Of a stretch of DNA of 64,000 bases, positions 12,272 to 23,437 are shown in pieces (the first letter of the stretch is position 1; the number at the start of each line of letters is the position of its first letter). A model generated the notes under the pieces. That model did not search any database. It was not told the origin of the DNA and saw nothing but the letters and a program-made list of their open reading frames with translations. Both the position numbers and the translations under genes were made by a program. Origin of the DNA: Pyrrhosoma nymphula (taxonomy: Eukaryota; Arthropoda; Insecta; Odonata; Coenagrionidae); NCBI GenBank assembly GCA_963573305.1, contig OY754335.1, positions 16,283,501 through 16,347,500 on the forward strand, given 5' to 3'.

Positions 12272-13340
12272 GATCGCCGGCGGGGCCCGGCATGCGTTGC
12301 AATGCCTCTTTTTCTTATTAAGTAGGCACACATATACAAAGCAGACACATTTACATGTTCAACATTAATGAAAGAAAAAGATATTTTGTGTAATAAATTA
12401 GAGTTGAACATTTTACTCGAGTGCTTTCAGATATACATATTCAGATTCGGATATATATATATATTCGGTCCTACCGCCCTCTGCAAAAACAAATTAATTT
12501 TTCGACTGTCCCACTCATGAGCATGCAACATATAATTGACCGTGTGAAAAGCATGGATTTTCCAGATTTAATCCACACACTTGAAGCAATTTAACTTGTG
12601 CATTGTTGATTGTCATTGAGAATGCAAGGTGAACGGGGAACTGTGGTCGTTTGAAATCAAATGGAATGTCGGTGGGATTGATGGGAATACGTGGAATAAG
12701 CAAATCTTCTCCTTTTGAATTTCAATTCAGAATTGTTGCTTTGATGACGTTTGGTATCAGTGGGTTGACAGTGAGCCTGGTTCCATTGCACATTCGTGGT
12801 GCATTAATGTTGCGCAAAAGAGTTATTGGTGCGCCGAGTTTGAGTGACAATTTGTGCGGTGGTACACCAGAAAGATCCAACGAATTTAAATACTCATTTG
12901 GATAGTTAAAAATCTCGTCCGCATTCATGACGCTATCAATCGATTTGTAGGTGACAGACTCGTCCGAAATTTATTCGCGGATGACGCAGTTGATTGCATT
13001 GACGTCGGTGTTTTTTGCTACCAAAATAGCGCGTTTGCAAAGCCATCGGTGTTTTTTGTAATTGGTGACAACTTGTGGAAAAACTTTCTGAAATGATTGT
13101 TCAATCGATGGAGCAATGATTTAAAAGTTCAATGGAATTGAAATATTTTTTGTTTCGGCATCAACTGGTACTTTTCCAATACCGATGTCAAACAGCTGTT
13201 TTGAAAATTTAGTTAACACATTGCGCTGATTTACGCGCATATTGTTCGTTAACGTGAGTTTCTGTAGATGTCTCCAAAGATGCGACGCTTTGAGGCAAGC
13301 GTTGAGTACATCAGCTGGTGTTGAATTTGGCATTACTGAT
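12272..13340 (-). mobile_element. Helitron fragment: C-terminal Pif1-like helicase and 3' end
   Basis: The minus strand encodes degraded Helitron Rep/helicase C-terminal sequence. In minus order it reads first a segment with ADVLNACLKASHLWRH, then YKKHRWLCKRAILVAKNTD and VTYKSIDSVMNADEI. These are followed by LNSLDLSGVPPHKL, LRNINAPRMCNGTRL, FPVHLAFSMTIN and NPCFSHGQLYVACS. These are hallmark segments of the Pif1-family helicase of insect Helitrons, whose product drives rolling-circle-type transposition. The late helicase motif normally containing KSQGQ reads NAQVK here, and the CSRVG arginine codon is a stop (TGA). Several frameshifts and stops show it is dead. Its 3' end is probably near 12272-12300, a GC-rich stretch resembling Helitron termini. 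The 5' Rep half is missing. Confidence 0.8.
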
Positions 13341-13485
13341 CTGTCCCACTCGTGAGCATGCAACATATAATTGACCACGCGAAAAGAATGGATTTTCTAG
13401 ATTTAATCCACGCACTTGAAGCGATCGACCCTTGTTGATGTCATTGAGAAGGCAAGGCGAACGGGGAACTGTAGTCGTTTGACTA
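13341..13485 (-). mobile_element. second Helitron helicase piece, head-to-tail with the first
   Basis: This segment repeats the region at 12510-12655 with scattered differences. Read on the minus strand it encodes LQFPVRLAFSMT and, after a short indel, GLNLENPFFSRGQLYVACSR followed by VG. It keeps the CSRVG arginine that the first copy has lost. It then joins directly, at about 13340, to the more upstream helicase segment of the first copy. Order and orientation are therefore wrong for a single element. Two insertions or a local duplication are needed. Confidence 0.75.
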
Positions 13486-15715
13486 CAACTATCAAATTAG
13501 TCACTGAAACTGGCCTGTAAAGGCTGCAGGAGTAAATAGCCATTCATAAAATCGCTATAAAATGGGTATTCAAGCCCGGTTGCCAAGGAAATAGTGGGTA
13601 GTGAAAATAGTTGTTGCCTGGATAGTGAAAATTCTCCGGGCGAAGAATGTTTTGCGAGTGAAAGAGAAAATGAGGGCATATAAAGAAACACTGGGAAATA
13701 ATAACGATGGCAGTGGCTCAGCGGAACTAGTGAAAGGGATGGAGCAAACAAGGCATGCAATTGAAGCAAATATATGAAAGTGCCATATGGTACACAAGAA
13801 AAGAGAATAAGAACTCAATAATGATTTGAGATAATATTAATAATTAGACTCCTCCGTTTTTATATGTGATGATTTAAAATAGTGTACATCTTATTCGGGC
13901 TAGCTGAGTATGATAATTTCATTGCAAATTAATTACAAGCATCTGGAAAACAAGTATATAAGAAAACATCGTGATCCCACTAGAAAACAATCCAATATAA
14001 CCATCTTATCGTGCTTCATAATAAAAATCGATTTCTTTAGCAAACCACTCGTATTTCGTATTGGCTTAGAATAGCAATGTTACATGCACATTCCATAGGG
14101 GAAAAATGGCGTAAAATATCAGACACCTCATTTATTTAATTGTTACATTCGAGCAGTCGGTCGCAACTTCTTTTGTATTAAGTACATGTAGAAGTAATGA
14201 ACACCGCTTCAATTTCAGGCTCACTGGTCTAATTTAAATCCTTCGAGGGAAGCTGGAATTAATTTCAAGTAATATTTTGGAATATTCTGGGGCTATAAAG
14301 TGCTTAACAAGCTGCTAAACGCAGTTGTTTGAGCCAGCGGCGAAACTGTTCCAGAATTATTTCGTTCAAAGCTAAATCTAAAGCAAGGGGGTTGCAGGAG
14401 TTAAGAGGTATCTACAGGCATCCATCGACGTATAAGTTCTATAAATAATATTTTCATTACCCTTGCAAAACGATTGGTTAACAATGCCTTGAAATTGAAG
14501 CGAATTACGGTGAATCGTTAAGGTGATAGAGCTGAAAGTATTTTCATCATACGAAGAGCAGTTTTTAGAAGTTCTTTTTAATTTTCCCCGTAAACCTCTT
14601 CAGATAACAGAACACAAATACCAGGTCCTTAGCAACGCTATAACTCAATTAAAGGGAAGGAGGGTCCAACATGCAAAGGTGATTTGCTTCCCCAGGTGCT
14701 TCCTTGGAAGACGAAATACTTACTCTAAGATGCTAAATGGGCCAAAGAGCGAGCTCGTTTACCTTGTAAATTACTGCCAAATGATCCTTCAAATGAATCA
14801 AATGCGTCTCTGCTCAATTAGAAACATTTCTTGGAACTCAAATACGACTCCTAGGTTTTTTATTTGCCCCTTCAGATCTTTTCCCTAATTGACACAAGTA
14901 CGTGCTGTGCTTTGAATTATTTGTTTTGAAATTCGTAGGATAGGAAATCTGAGTTTGAATACCTCTAAAGGCTTAGGCAACATTGTAACGTAGATGACAC
15001 TCGGAGAAACTCATCTCTATAGAGTTTGAAGTTACATTTGTGTACCGGAGGCTTTTATCTGGAGCTCTTCGGAATTCTTCAAACAGGAGATCATGTGATT
15101 AAACTAACGAAAATTGAAACAGTAAAAATCATAGCCTCATAGCTGCGGAAAAGATAGTAGGTACTGTTGGCAATGAACTTGTTTAATTTCAGATCAAAAA
15201 TGAAGATAAAATTTTGGCAGATGAGACTTGCCGACAGAAAAGAGATACATTTTAACGAAAATGCTGATTGTGAGAGGTAGGAAATGTTAAAAAAACAATA
15301 CATTGTATATTGGGACATTAGTGCCTTCTAAAAACCAAAATTAATAATGTATTGGCTGAGTATTTTGAGAAAGACGAATTAGATAGAATACTTGAGGCTA
15401 ATTGTGTGACGTGCTTAGTAGGAAATTAAAAAGGAGTGTAACGGTTATCTGACGCTTAGGACGAATTGGAGAGCTGCAGCTAACACCTCTTTAAAATCCG
15501 GGGACAGTTGACGATGATAATGCACTCCAAGCAATTCACTGAAATTTTACGTATGGAATTCTAGCGTGGAACTAACCTATTGTCGATTTTAAACGCGACG
15601 ATTATTCAAAACGCTAACATTTTTTTCCTTTGCCGGTGACGACCCCAAGCTTGATGAATTAATATTCTCAAATAGGTGAAATGTGAGGGGGTGCTGAACA
15701 TTCTGATGTTGTTAA
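13486..15715. other. no recognised gene
   Basis: The longest frame, 14523-14888 on the plus strand (about 121 codons), has an AG with a pyrimidine tract at about 14601 inside it, but no convincing donor and no family resemblance. The rest is AT-rich DNA. Confidence 0.5.
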
Positions 15716-15901
15716 TCATTCTAATAGTACTGGCAGCCTCGACTCATTGATCTTTTGTCTCTGGTCTCTGTTAAAGTAATTGCTATTCTTCCTTATTTTC
15801 AAGGCCTCCCTTATAATTCGCATCTTAAGGTGTGTTTTTCTTCTGCGAGCATCCAGGATATTTGACGAATATGGATCGCAAACGTTGTTATACTTGGACA
15901 C
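15716..15901 (-). mobile_element. Penelope-like element fragment, C-terminal end of endonuclease region
   Basis: On the minus strand the frame reads ILDARRRKTHLKMRIIREAL and then KIRKNSNYFNRDQRQKIN before ending shortly after. The pattern of an acidic/basic helix (REAxxIxK) followed by N-x-FNRD and a short tail is the usual end of Penelope-like retroelement proteins, after their GIY-YIG endonuclease. Only about 55 codons remain, so it is a dead fragment. A SINE lies just beyond its 5' side. Confidence 0.55.
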
Positions 15902-15934
15902 AAAGTATTCCTACTATAAATTGTTCTCGAGTAC

Positions 15935-16028
15935 AACCCCTCCCTGAAGAATTCGAACCCACGACAGAACCATTTGGACGACGCTCTGGTGCTCATTTGC
16001 AGACCAAAGCGGGTCACTTCCTTTCGGA
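15935..16028 (-). repeat. tRNA-like SINE head
   Basis: Read on the minus strand, the segment holds GTGGGTTCGAATTC, a close match to the pol III B box in a T-arm, about 60 bases after a plausible A-box region (TTTGGTCTGCAAATGAGCAC). The sequence does not fold into a full canonical tRNA, so I treat it as a tRNA-derived SINE rather than a gene. It overlaps an artefactual plus-strand frame. Confidence 0.5.
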
Positions 16029-16099
16029 AGGACGACCGCACGCAATAAATAAAAGTAGGGATTACGTGAGCGTGCCGGGGAAGCATTCGCTCGGGCGCA

Positions 16100-16400
16100 T
16101 CTTAATGAAAACCGCGGTAAAACATAATTTCGATCCGGGGAATAAAATGAGGGGCGTACGGTTCGCAGCGGTGGACGAGAAAAGCGTGGCGAAAATTTAC
16201 GGTCGTCGCAGCGAAAAAGCATATATAAGGCAAGTAGTAAAAGGAAGAGTGGGGGAGGGGTTGTTTGGAATGGAGGGGGGCTTTGCGAGGGAGAAAGCGG
16301 AAAATGGTGGAAAATAAAGGAGAAAGAAAGCCGGGGAGAGGAAATCGATGAGAGAAAGGAGAGGAAGAAGTGTGAGTGGAAGAAGACAGGGCTTGGTAAT
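16100..16400. other. CpG-rich then purine-rich stretch
   Basis: Positions 16100-16210 carry many CpG dinucleotides (ggtcgtcgcagcga), and a TATATAAGG word follows at about 16222. From 16235 to 16380 the plus strand is almost all G and A. A frame of about 160 codons (15832-16317) crosses this and the SINE. It has no recognised similarity and I do not support it as a gene. Confidence 0.4.
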
Positions 16401-16639
16401 GGTGCTGGCGCGATACGTATCGCCCGATGCCGATAACTCACGGTATCGACCGATTCGATAATTTTGGAAATATCGGAAATTATTTTATTGCTTTCCTCAT
16501 GATTTGCTCACTCCATTCCATCCTTGGACATGCAGGGCAATTTCCCCATTAATTTCTCCTACCATAATTACCATGAATCTATATTATAGATTGATTTATT
16601 GACATTATCTACACTTGGACATCGTCTGCATTGAAACAG

Positions 16640-17181
16640 CAGAGTCGGAATAGTCCTCATCATCATGATTGGGAATTTTTTCGGATGATTGCTGGGCTTT
16701 TGCGCAGTCCCATTCCATTATATCGTGTTTTCATGGTCATCTGTTCACATGTAACTCTACTTGCCTATCATCGAGTCTCATGGTTCCTCATACCCTCTAA
16801 CTCTCTTATGTTATCCAAAAGTCTTACCCTGTTCCGCTCTCTGCCAGCGTTCTCTATCAGTATCTTCAACATGCCCTCACCTCACAATATATCGTCCAAT
16901 CACCAACCTCCTCCGAGTATCAGGAATGAATGTCCTTCCCTCGACGACCATTTCAAGAGCTTTCTGCTTTGTCTCTCTGCCCATCTTACCCTTTCGTTTA
17001 TTCTCCGCACGCTAATCTCAAAAGTCTCCAGTTTACACAAAACATCTTTCCTGAATTACTGAATTTCCGGCCCATACAACACTACGCTCCATATTAGGTT
17101 CTTGGCCAGTCTTTTTCTTATGTCTCTGCTCAAGGGCAGCTCTCACCGATTTATTTCTCTTCGATAATACTTCCTTTGCAA
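16640..17181 (-). mobile_element. RTE-type LINE, C-terminal part of ORF2 (3' portion)
   Basis: The minus strand contains a heavily mutated C-terminal reverse-transcriptase region. Recognisable pieces are KEVLSKRNKSV, MERSVVWAG, a KRKGKMGRETKQ-like basic segment, the GRYIVR...GHVEDTDRER region, and an end rich in ATGATGATG (complement near 16656-16668). This matches the end of RTE-clade LINEs in insects, although frameshifts and stops are frequent. Its upstream part lies at 17575-17830, beyond an inserted LINE. Confidence 0.65.
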
Positions 17182-17569
17182 CTGATACGTCAAAAACTGC
17201 TACGGGCGTACAGACAGCGTTACACAGATGTTAAACGAATTAGGCTGGGAGCCGCTAGAGAATCGGAGGCTGCGCGCTAGGCTTAGATTGCTGGAACAAT
17301 TGAGAATAGATATCTTTCAGAGCGACACGGAGAACATCATATTAGAACACCACTATATTTCCAGGTCCGACAGAAACGATAAATTAAGAGAGATATTTTG
17401 CCGAACGGATAGGTATGGGAATTCGTTTTTCCCCCGAACAATAAGGGACTATAATAAATGCTAGGCGTAATTTCATTAGAGCGTTTCCTTTTTATATGTA
17501 AACGGCTGGTGTCCTAACACGCCTATTGAGGCGGCTTGCGGGGTAGTATGTAGATGTAGATGTAGCTAA
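17182..17569 (+). mobile_element. CR1/L2/Jockey-group LINE, 5'-truncated, with tail
   Basis: From 17186 a plus-strand frame reads YVKNCYGRTDSVTQMLNELG, WEPLENRRLRARLRLLEQLR, IDIFQSD, HHYISRSDRNDKLREIF, CRTDRYGNSFFPRTIRDYN and stops at about 17462. This is the classic C-terminus of the reverse-transcriptase protein of CR1/L2/Jockey-group LINEs, essentially without lesions, so the copy is fairly young. The 3' UTR ends in the tagatgtagatgtag tail at 17551-17565. The element is 5'-truncated, as is usual for target-primed reverse transcription. It is flanked by TGCAA at 17177-17181 and 17570-17574, a target-site duplication, and it interrupts an RTE-type LINE. It shares family with the copies at 24290, 37355 and 40745. 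Confidence 0.85.
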
Positions 17570-17574
17570 TGCAA

Positions 17575-17830
17575 TCCTACGTCTGTTACTTCTACCACTG
17601 AGCCCATTCTCCTCGTATGTACTTCCCAGATACAAACGTTGTTCCATGTGCTCCATTTTATGCCCTCCTACTCAAACCAAATCCCACACTTTCAGCCTAA
17701 TCTTTTTGCTTCTATAAAATAACATTCCTTCGTCATGATTAATTTTCATCCCCTACCTTTCGCATTTTACTACTTACTGACTCATCACTGGATGAAATTC
17801 CTTGGCCGCTTGACTAAGTAATGCATAGTT
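17575..17830 (-). mobile_element. RTE-type LINE, upstream RT part of the interrupted copy
   Basis: Minus-strand translation gives GMKIN, RLKVWDLV, KMEHMEQRLYLGSTYEENG and SNRRRIA. These correspond to the palm/thumb segment after the catalytic FADD box in RTE reverse transcriptases (usual form: MKIN..KTK..., a QFKYLGS-like box, then RRIALAKEAF). Removing the inserted LINE would make RRIA run on into KEVLSK at 17181, which supports this as one original element. The 5' end beyond about 17830 is not recognisable. Confidence 0.65.
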
Positions 17831-18180
17831 AACTGTTAATCAGACTTGATCAGGTACCCACCCACGTCTATTCCCACCTCCCTCTCTTTCCATGCTTATC
17901 TAACCATTTTTAAGAAAACGTGGGTCGGTTGGTTATTTGGGGGAGACGACCGACAGCCGAGACATTTACGCCATGTAAAAAAAGCGGGTAGGTAAGGAAA
18001 GGATTATTTGGGAATGGAGGAAGGGTGGAGAGAATCCAAGAATTACCATTTTCCTACTCTTAACGAAAGCCGCCAAGGAGATCACAGCTTAACCTCTCCT
18101 ACGACTTGACGGACGGAGTACTATACGAGAAGTGATTTTCACATAGCATTCAAGTAGAGACCAGGATACCACATAAAAAT

Positions 18181-18253
18181 ATTCTCTACTACCGGGATTT
18201 GAACCCGGTATTAGAATTTTGAGCCAGTACAATAGCCACTACAGCAACCCGAC
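18181..18253 (-). repeat. tRNA-like SINE head
   Basis: The T-arm is perfect on the minus strand: CCGGGTTCAAATCCCGG (plus positions about 18191-18209), with a consensus B box. A D-arm/A-box-like TAGTGGCTATTGTACTGG lies upstream at about 18220-18240. The acceptor stem does not pair, so a functional tRNA is unlikely. The unpaired downstream sequence (to about 18085) is probably SINE body. Confidence 0.55.
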
Positions 18254-18513
18254 CCCCCTTAAGATGGTATGAGCTTGACTTCACTTAACAACAGATTCTA
18301 TTAATCTGGCCTCGTTATAGTGAAAAAAATCTACTTCCAACGATATCAAAATATCAGCGTCTTACCGCACTACCTTTCGAGATATTTGCCAAAAAATACC
18401 AGCCGGTTTCCATGGGATATGGTACGGATATACGTTCCAGAGTGACTTATTTAAAAAAAAGAGAAAGTTTTAACTCATACTTAGCGTCAAAAAATTGACT
18501 GTTTGTAGCTCGT

Positions 18514-19167
18514 ATGTTTTCTCAACTATTTCCAAAAATAAATTTTACTCCCCGTTATAATTTTTTTAACAACGCACAAAAACCTACGGTTGTGAAGGAG
18601 TTTTTAGCGTGCGACGCGAAACAAATAAATCAGTTAATTCATGAGTGCCTTACGTTAGCACTCATGAATCAAAATTCTTTGTACTTTTCTACAAAATTTT
18701 TATTGTACAACGCGTACAACAAAAACAACTGTACTGTAAAATGCGTAGTGTAAGACAGACAGGATAGACTCCCAAACTCTGCTATTTACAAATTTAAATG
18801 CAACAGTTGCAATAAGGTACACATCGGCCATACTGGTAGAAGTTGCATCACACGTATCAAAGAAAACGCCAGAAGTTACTAAAACATGGATTCCACCTCA
18901 CCTTTTGCAAAACACCTACTTGAAAACAATCATACGAGGGATTTTGTACCCGAAATTTTACACCTTCCCAAAGGCCTGAAAATGGACGCACTTGAACAAT
19001 TAAAAATTATCAGACAATCCAATAACCTTTGTAATGAATTATTATTTCCACATCCCGCTCCACTTCTTTCCGATAAAATTAACTTTATCCCGCCTCACCA
19101 GCCCTTGATAAATATTTTTTTCTCAACCTGGCTCGAATATGTTTTTACTTCCACCTCCTCCCCCTAA
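18514..19167 (+). mobile_element. Penelope-like element fragment with GIY-YIG endonuclease
   Basis: One plus-strand frame runs from 18514 to 19167 with two stops (near 18751 and at about 18880). From about 18778 it reads AIYKFKCNSCNKVHIGHTGR, SCITRIKEN and then SPFAKHLLENNH, ending in a region with ALEQLKIIRQSNN. The order IYK..C..C..HIG.TGR..TR..E...FAKH is the signature of the GIY-YIG endonuclease found at the C-terminus of Penelope-like retroelements. The usual YIG is HIG here. Upstream sequence 18514-18777 stays in the same frame and may be the linker or RT thumb. This copy is on the strand opposite to the 15716 fragment and is inactive. Confidence 0.75.
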
Positions 19168-20150
19168 CTACAGCAAAATTTAACGCTTCAGCACCTAACG
19201 ATGCCGTAAATCAATGAAACGCGTCGTACAGTAAAACTTTGTAGAAAAGTACTAGGGATTTTGATTGATCATAAGTACTAACGTAATGAACTTCTACAAA
19301 TTGAAGCCCACCACTGTCAAGTTTAAAGCGTTACGTGTTAATATTAACTTAATTACTGAGAATTTTACCCATTTAAAATGAAGATTTGCGCATGAAGAGA
19401 CTTGATTTTCGGGAATTCATCGGTGTCTATCCATCTTCCTGGACATCTTCCTTCCTTCACGGGAAAAGATTTGTCCATTCTATGTCACTGTATTTACTTC
19501 AGCCTTCTAACAACTGCTTGAATTTAAAACTAAATTCAGATATGGTCTATTATAGATAGAGAAAAATCTCACTAAAAAAACTAGCTTAAATGCTCAAAAT
19601 GATAACTAAATACCGACGAGTAAAATATTTGTATCGTCTTGTATCGGGAAAGCAGGCATCGGGACAGAACTGGCTGGGAGGGAAAACGTTTCCGAGGCAT
19701 GGAGTACGTGGAAGAGGGTCCCTCCTCCTCTCATTCCGTAATCGCCGACCCTGGCGCGCGCCCCTTCACCAATCCCCCCGAAAGCCCTGTTTTGCAATGC
19801 AATGGCTCGAGTACTGGGGGGACTGGAGTGTGCGGGGACCCCGGGAGGAGGGGAGTGGGAGCGGCGAAGGAGGGCGGTTGTGAGGGTATGAGAGGTGCCG
19901 TGGGAACGGGAAGATAAAGAAGGCGAAGGCGCATATGCGTATGCATAAAAGAGGCAGGTGGAAGGCGAGAGAGGAAGAAAATGGAAAAGAAAGAAATGAG
20001 GCTGCGTATCAGATATGGGCGTAGGTCACGGTGGGCAGAGATGGTCGATTCGACTTGCTCGTGACAATGCTCAACCTATTTGGAGCCACATATCTCACAC
20101 CTTAATGAAGGAGTCCAAGATAAATAATATTTTTCACAGAAAAGACCAAT
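19168..20150. other. no recognised gene; GC- and purine-rich patch 19680-19990
   Basis: The patch begins with CpG-rich sequence (ggcgcgcgcc at about 19752) and becomes mostly G and A to about 19990. Short frames in it look like by-products of composition. Confidence 0.5.
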
Positions 20151-20159
20151 TTTCATAGG

Positions 20160-20520
20160 AATTTTCCTCGGTAAATAATATTTTTTCAGATAAAATATTA
20201 TTTCCTATGGAATGCATGGACTACTTCCTATTTATTTTTGTGTCACTTCCATAAAACCCATCATAATTTCCTTAGAAAATACTATTTTTATCTCAAAATG
20301 TTAATTTCCTATGTATTCATGGACAAGTTCACGTTTATTTTCGTATCACTCATCTAATACGCAGAGCTTTTGTTATTTAAAGAATGATTTTTTGTAATGA
20401 GCGCAACCATACCATATCATAATACTCACCAGATCCACCGATCTCTCTCGCCTTAATAAAATTTGAGACTTAAATGCCATTGACTTGTTCCTACTTATTT
20501 ATGCATTAATTCTAGAAAGC
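20160..20520. repeat. clustered diverged repeats (tttcctatg..catgga unit)
   Basis: A segment containing ttatttcctatggaatgcat at 20199 is repeated about 104 bp later (ttaatttcctatgtattcat, 20301), and both are followed by a ggac..gtt/ctt..tttatttt..tgtcac-like stretch. A third weaker copy may lie at 20475-20520. The units are poorly conserved and encode nothing. Confidence 0.45.
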
Positions 20521-23399
20521 CAAAAACTTTCGCCAACTAACGATAAATACAATATTTAAACGAACACACAACCATGCTCTAGTGGGAGAAACTCCCGGAG
20601 GCGGGATTTCAACACAAAGCCTCAGGTTAGCAAGCGATATGTTTTCTCTACTGCTATCGATGCCAGCAGTAGAATTCTTTGCTCGCCAATTTTTACAATA
20701 TTTTATTGTTTATATTCACTTCTTGGACACTGTAATGTCTGTATTGCGCAAGAGCCAAGAAATAACATTGATGTGTAAACATTCACTACGAAAATCGTCT
20801 TAGTTGGCTTGGATCCGAGCCTGGAGCCCCCATTACACTTTCAGTTACTTAACTTGATTAACGAGTTAAATATTTTTCAGGGTGGATTTCCACATATTGG
20901 TCCATCGGTCTAGTTGTGCCTGAATGGGAATTAAACTAGCTTTGAAGGTTATTTGTCACCCTTTTATAGTTGTATTCACCACAATTTTCTTACGAGGTTA
21001 TGAATACCTTAGTTTTTAACTTTCTTCCTAGAAGAACTATCATTTCCCTTTTGTTTACCCATTTTCCCTGAATTCAACCAGAGCCTTTAAATTTACATTG
21101 CCTTTAATTACCACCTCCATCCATATTTGAATCCTCCTAATTTCCTTCAAAAACTTTCTCTTCTCGATTGTACCAATTAGGCAGCTATAGTAATGAAATA
21201 GGGTGCTCATAGAGTCTTTATGAATACAAATTTACAGCAGCTTTACTTTCAAAAGCAGTAACTTGACTTTCAATAATTTCTATCTACGAAGATTGATTTT
21301 CTCAACAAAGACCCTAGGAAGCTACTTCTCTATGAAATAAAGAAGAAGAGACACATGGGGCGGATTTCGGATGGAACGTATTATCACTTGAAGGGTATTT
21401 GATTTGTTCATATTATCTCGCTTTTAATATCCTTTTGATCATGGACGTTATAAGCCAATTTCAATAATTTTATACTCATTAATTAACTTTATAATTTACA
21501 TTTATTTTAAGATTTTAAATTCAACCAAGCAATAATTCAGCATGCATTGGTTGCACTGGAATTGTCTAATATTTTTTCTGCAACCTTCAGCAACTTATGT
21601 AATTTTTAAGAACGGCAATCGTACAAAGGTAAGGATATGATAGAGCTTTTGCTAGGGCAAGATTCGGGAGCTTAAGCTAATTTTCTTCTCCTCTACTGGC
21701 CTGAGAAATCATTGATCGTGGATGGGGGAACTCATTTCTATATTGGTCCCTAAAATAAATCTTTCACTTCTTCATCTTGAGCAAAAGAGGAATATTTTAA
21801 TAAAAGATTGGCAGTCGGCTCACGATTTCCTTCAGTAGCACTACCCCATTATCATTTCAAAGCATTTTTATTGTGGAAAGGTGGGGGGAGGGTTTGCCGT
21901 CCCGCTCAGCACAAATGGCACCCCGAAAAAGGATTTCTAAGGTAAAGCTAGTTACGCATAAATAAATCATGTTGCCCACGAGCATTAGGCAATAATTCTC
22001 TCTTTAAACGGAAGGGAGAGGAATACACAAGATTTTACTCCTCGAATAAAATTTCATTATGCAAATGTGATCCTAGCTATTCCTTCTTTCCAGCACCAAA
22101 ATTTATTGAACTAGATAATTTCAGGCTGTTTCTCCAAGTTGACGTAAGCCTTTGATTCTGAGGATTAAAAAGGAAAATAAGCTTGGCTAGAAAGAACTTT
22201 CTCTCTACGTATGTAGTTAGCTCTTTGGAAAACGTGAGGGCTCATATTTCCAAAATCCTCCCTGTTGGAAAAAGAGGAACATAATTTAATGCCGAGAATC
22301 TCGCATAAATTCTTTAAAAAATCAAGACGGGAAACACAGCAAAATATGTTTTATGCTTTAAGTGGTACATCCATGATGTGATAATGGATCCATGGAAATT
22401 ATGACGGGAACCAGCGATTATTAAGAAAACACTTACTTGAACACAATTTGCGCAGAAACGTTTTTGGTGAGTGATAATATATAAATAAATACCTTAATCT
22501 AAAAACTCTCTCTAAGTTTTCTTCATATAATAGTCGGAGTTAAATAATCTTTTAACTAAATATTTTACCATTTACCTTTATGAAATAAGACCTAGAGGCA
22601 GAAGTTGACAGTAGCCAAATATTACACATTATACTAAGTTATCTTCCATCTAATTTGGCATGTAGCATAGGCCAAAATATTCTTCGAAGGATGAGCACCA
22701 GCGTGAGAAATATATTTACCATCGAAGTAAAAATTCATGGATGGTAAAGAAAGTTTCTACTCACAAAAACCATCTGGGAAATGTTCTCACCGGGAGATAT
22801 GAATCAGTGGGAGACGAAGTAGGACGGAAAGCGCAGGGCCAATAGGGGGATATATTGCTTATAAAAGTCGGCGAGGCTTAAAGTTTGATGGAGAAAACAC
22901 GAGGAAGGAAAAAGATTCGAATTCCGTAAGCCTACAAAACAGAACACCTGAAAGGAAATGGATGGCGGGGAAAAAGTTCAGGTCCTGTGGGAACGTAAAA
23001 AAGCAGGAGCAAGGCATAACTTATTGTTTTTATATTAGCAAAGAGAAACATGCTCCTCTGTTTTGTTAGCACGTGGAAGAGAAATGAGTAAAACACACGG
23101 ACGTATAAAATCTTTACACCTTATACTGAAGTTATATTATTATCCACGGTGCCTAACCTCAATAAAAAGAACGGGAAGGGGAAATTGTTGTTGGCATTAA
23201 CTGAAGTGCAATCAACTCCAAGGTTACATATTTACAGGATTGTACCCATAAGTTGGTGTTAGAAATTGTCTTCCTTTTCTCGTTAATTTCACCGAAACTT
23301 AATATGGTAACCAATATGTTCGATTTATAATACCAAAAGTTTTCATAGCTCCTCATGCATGACTTCTATAGACATTCTGCATCATAACGAGAAGGTGGC
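20521..23399. other. AT-rich DNA with no recognised gene
   Basis: A possible weak tRNA-like B box lies at 20600-20612 on the minus strand. A CCAAT at 22839-22843 and a TATAAAAG at 22860-22867 occur together in a locally less AT-rich spot, but no transcript unit can be supported. Nothing else is recognised. Confidence 0.45.
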
Positions 23400-23437
23400 T
23401 ATTAGCATAGAGTAAGTATATTAGCATAGAGTAAGTA
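23400..23437 (+). repeat. two tandem copies of tattagcatagagtaagta
   Basis: The 19-base word occurs at 23400-23418 and at 23419-23437 without a mismatch. Its core catagagtaagta also forms the arms of a palindrome at 52722-52762. Confidence 0.8.

Noticed and set aside
14523..14888. 121-codon plus-strand frame with an internal AG and pyrimidine tract
   Set aside because: The only downstream GT is a weak donor, and the peptide resembles no family.
16222..16230. TATATAAGG near a CpG patch as a promoter
   Set aside because: The only downstream frame is spurious. The word alone is not enough.
15832..16317. 161-codon plus-strand frame
   Set aside because: It runs through the minus-strand SINE and a GA tract; no domain is visible.
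15914..16441. 175-codon minus-strand frame
   Set aside because: It overlaps the tRNA-like SINE and a purine tract, and it is explained by composition and the SINE.
22839..22867. CCAAT and TATAAAAG 21 bp apart
   Set aside because: Roughly half a dozen TATAAAAG words are expected by chance in this AT-rich window on both strands. No transcribed unit is visible.
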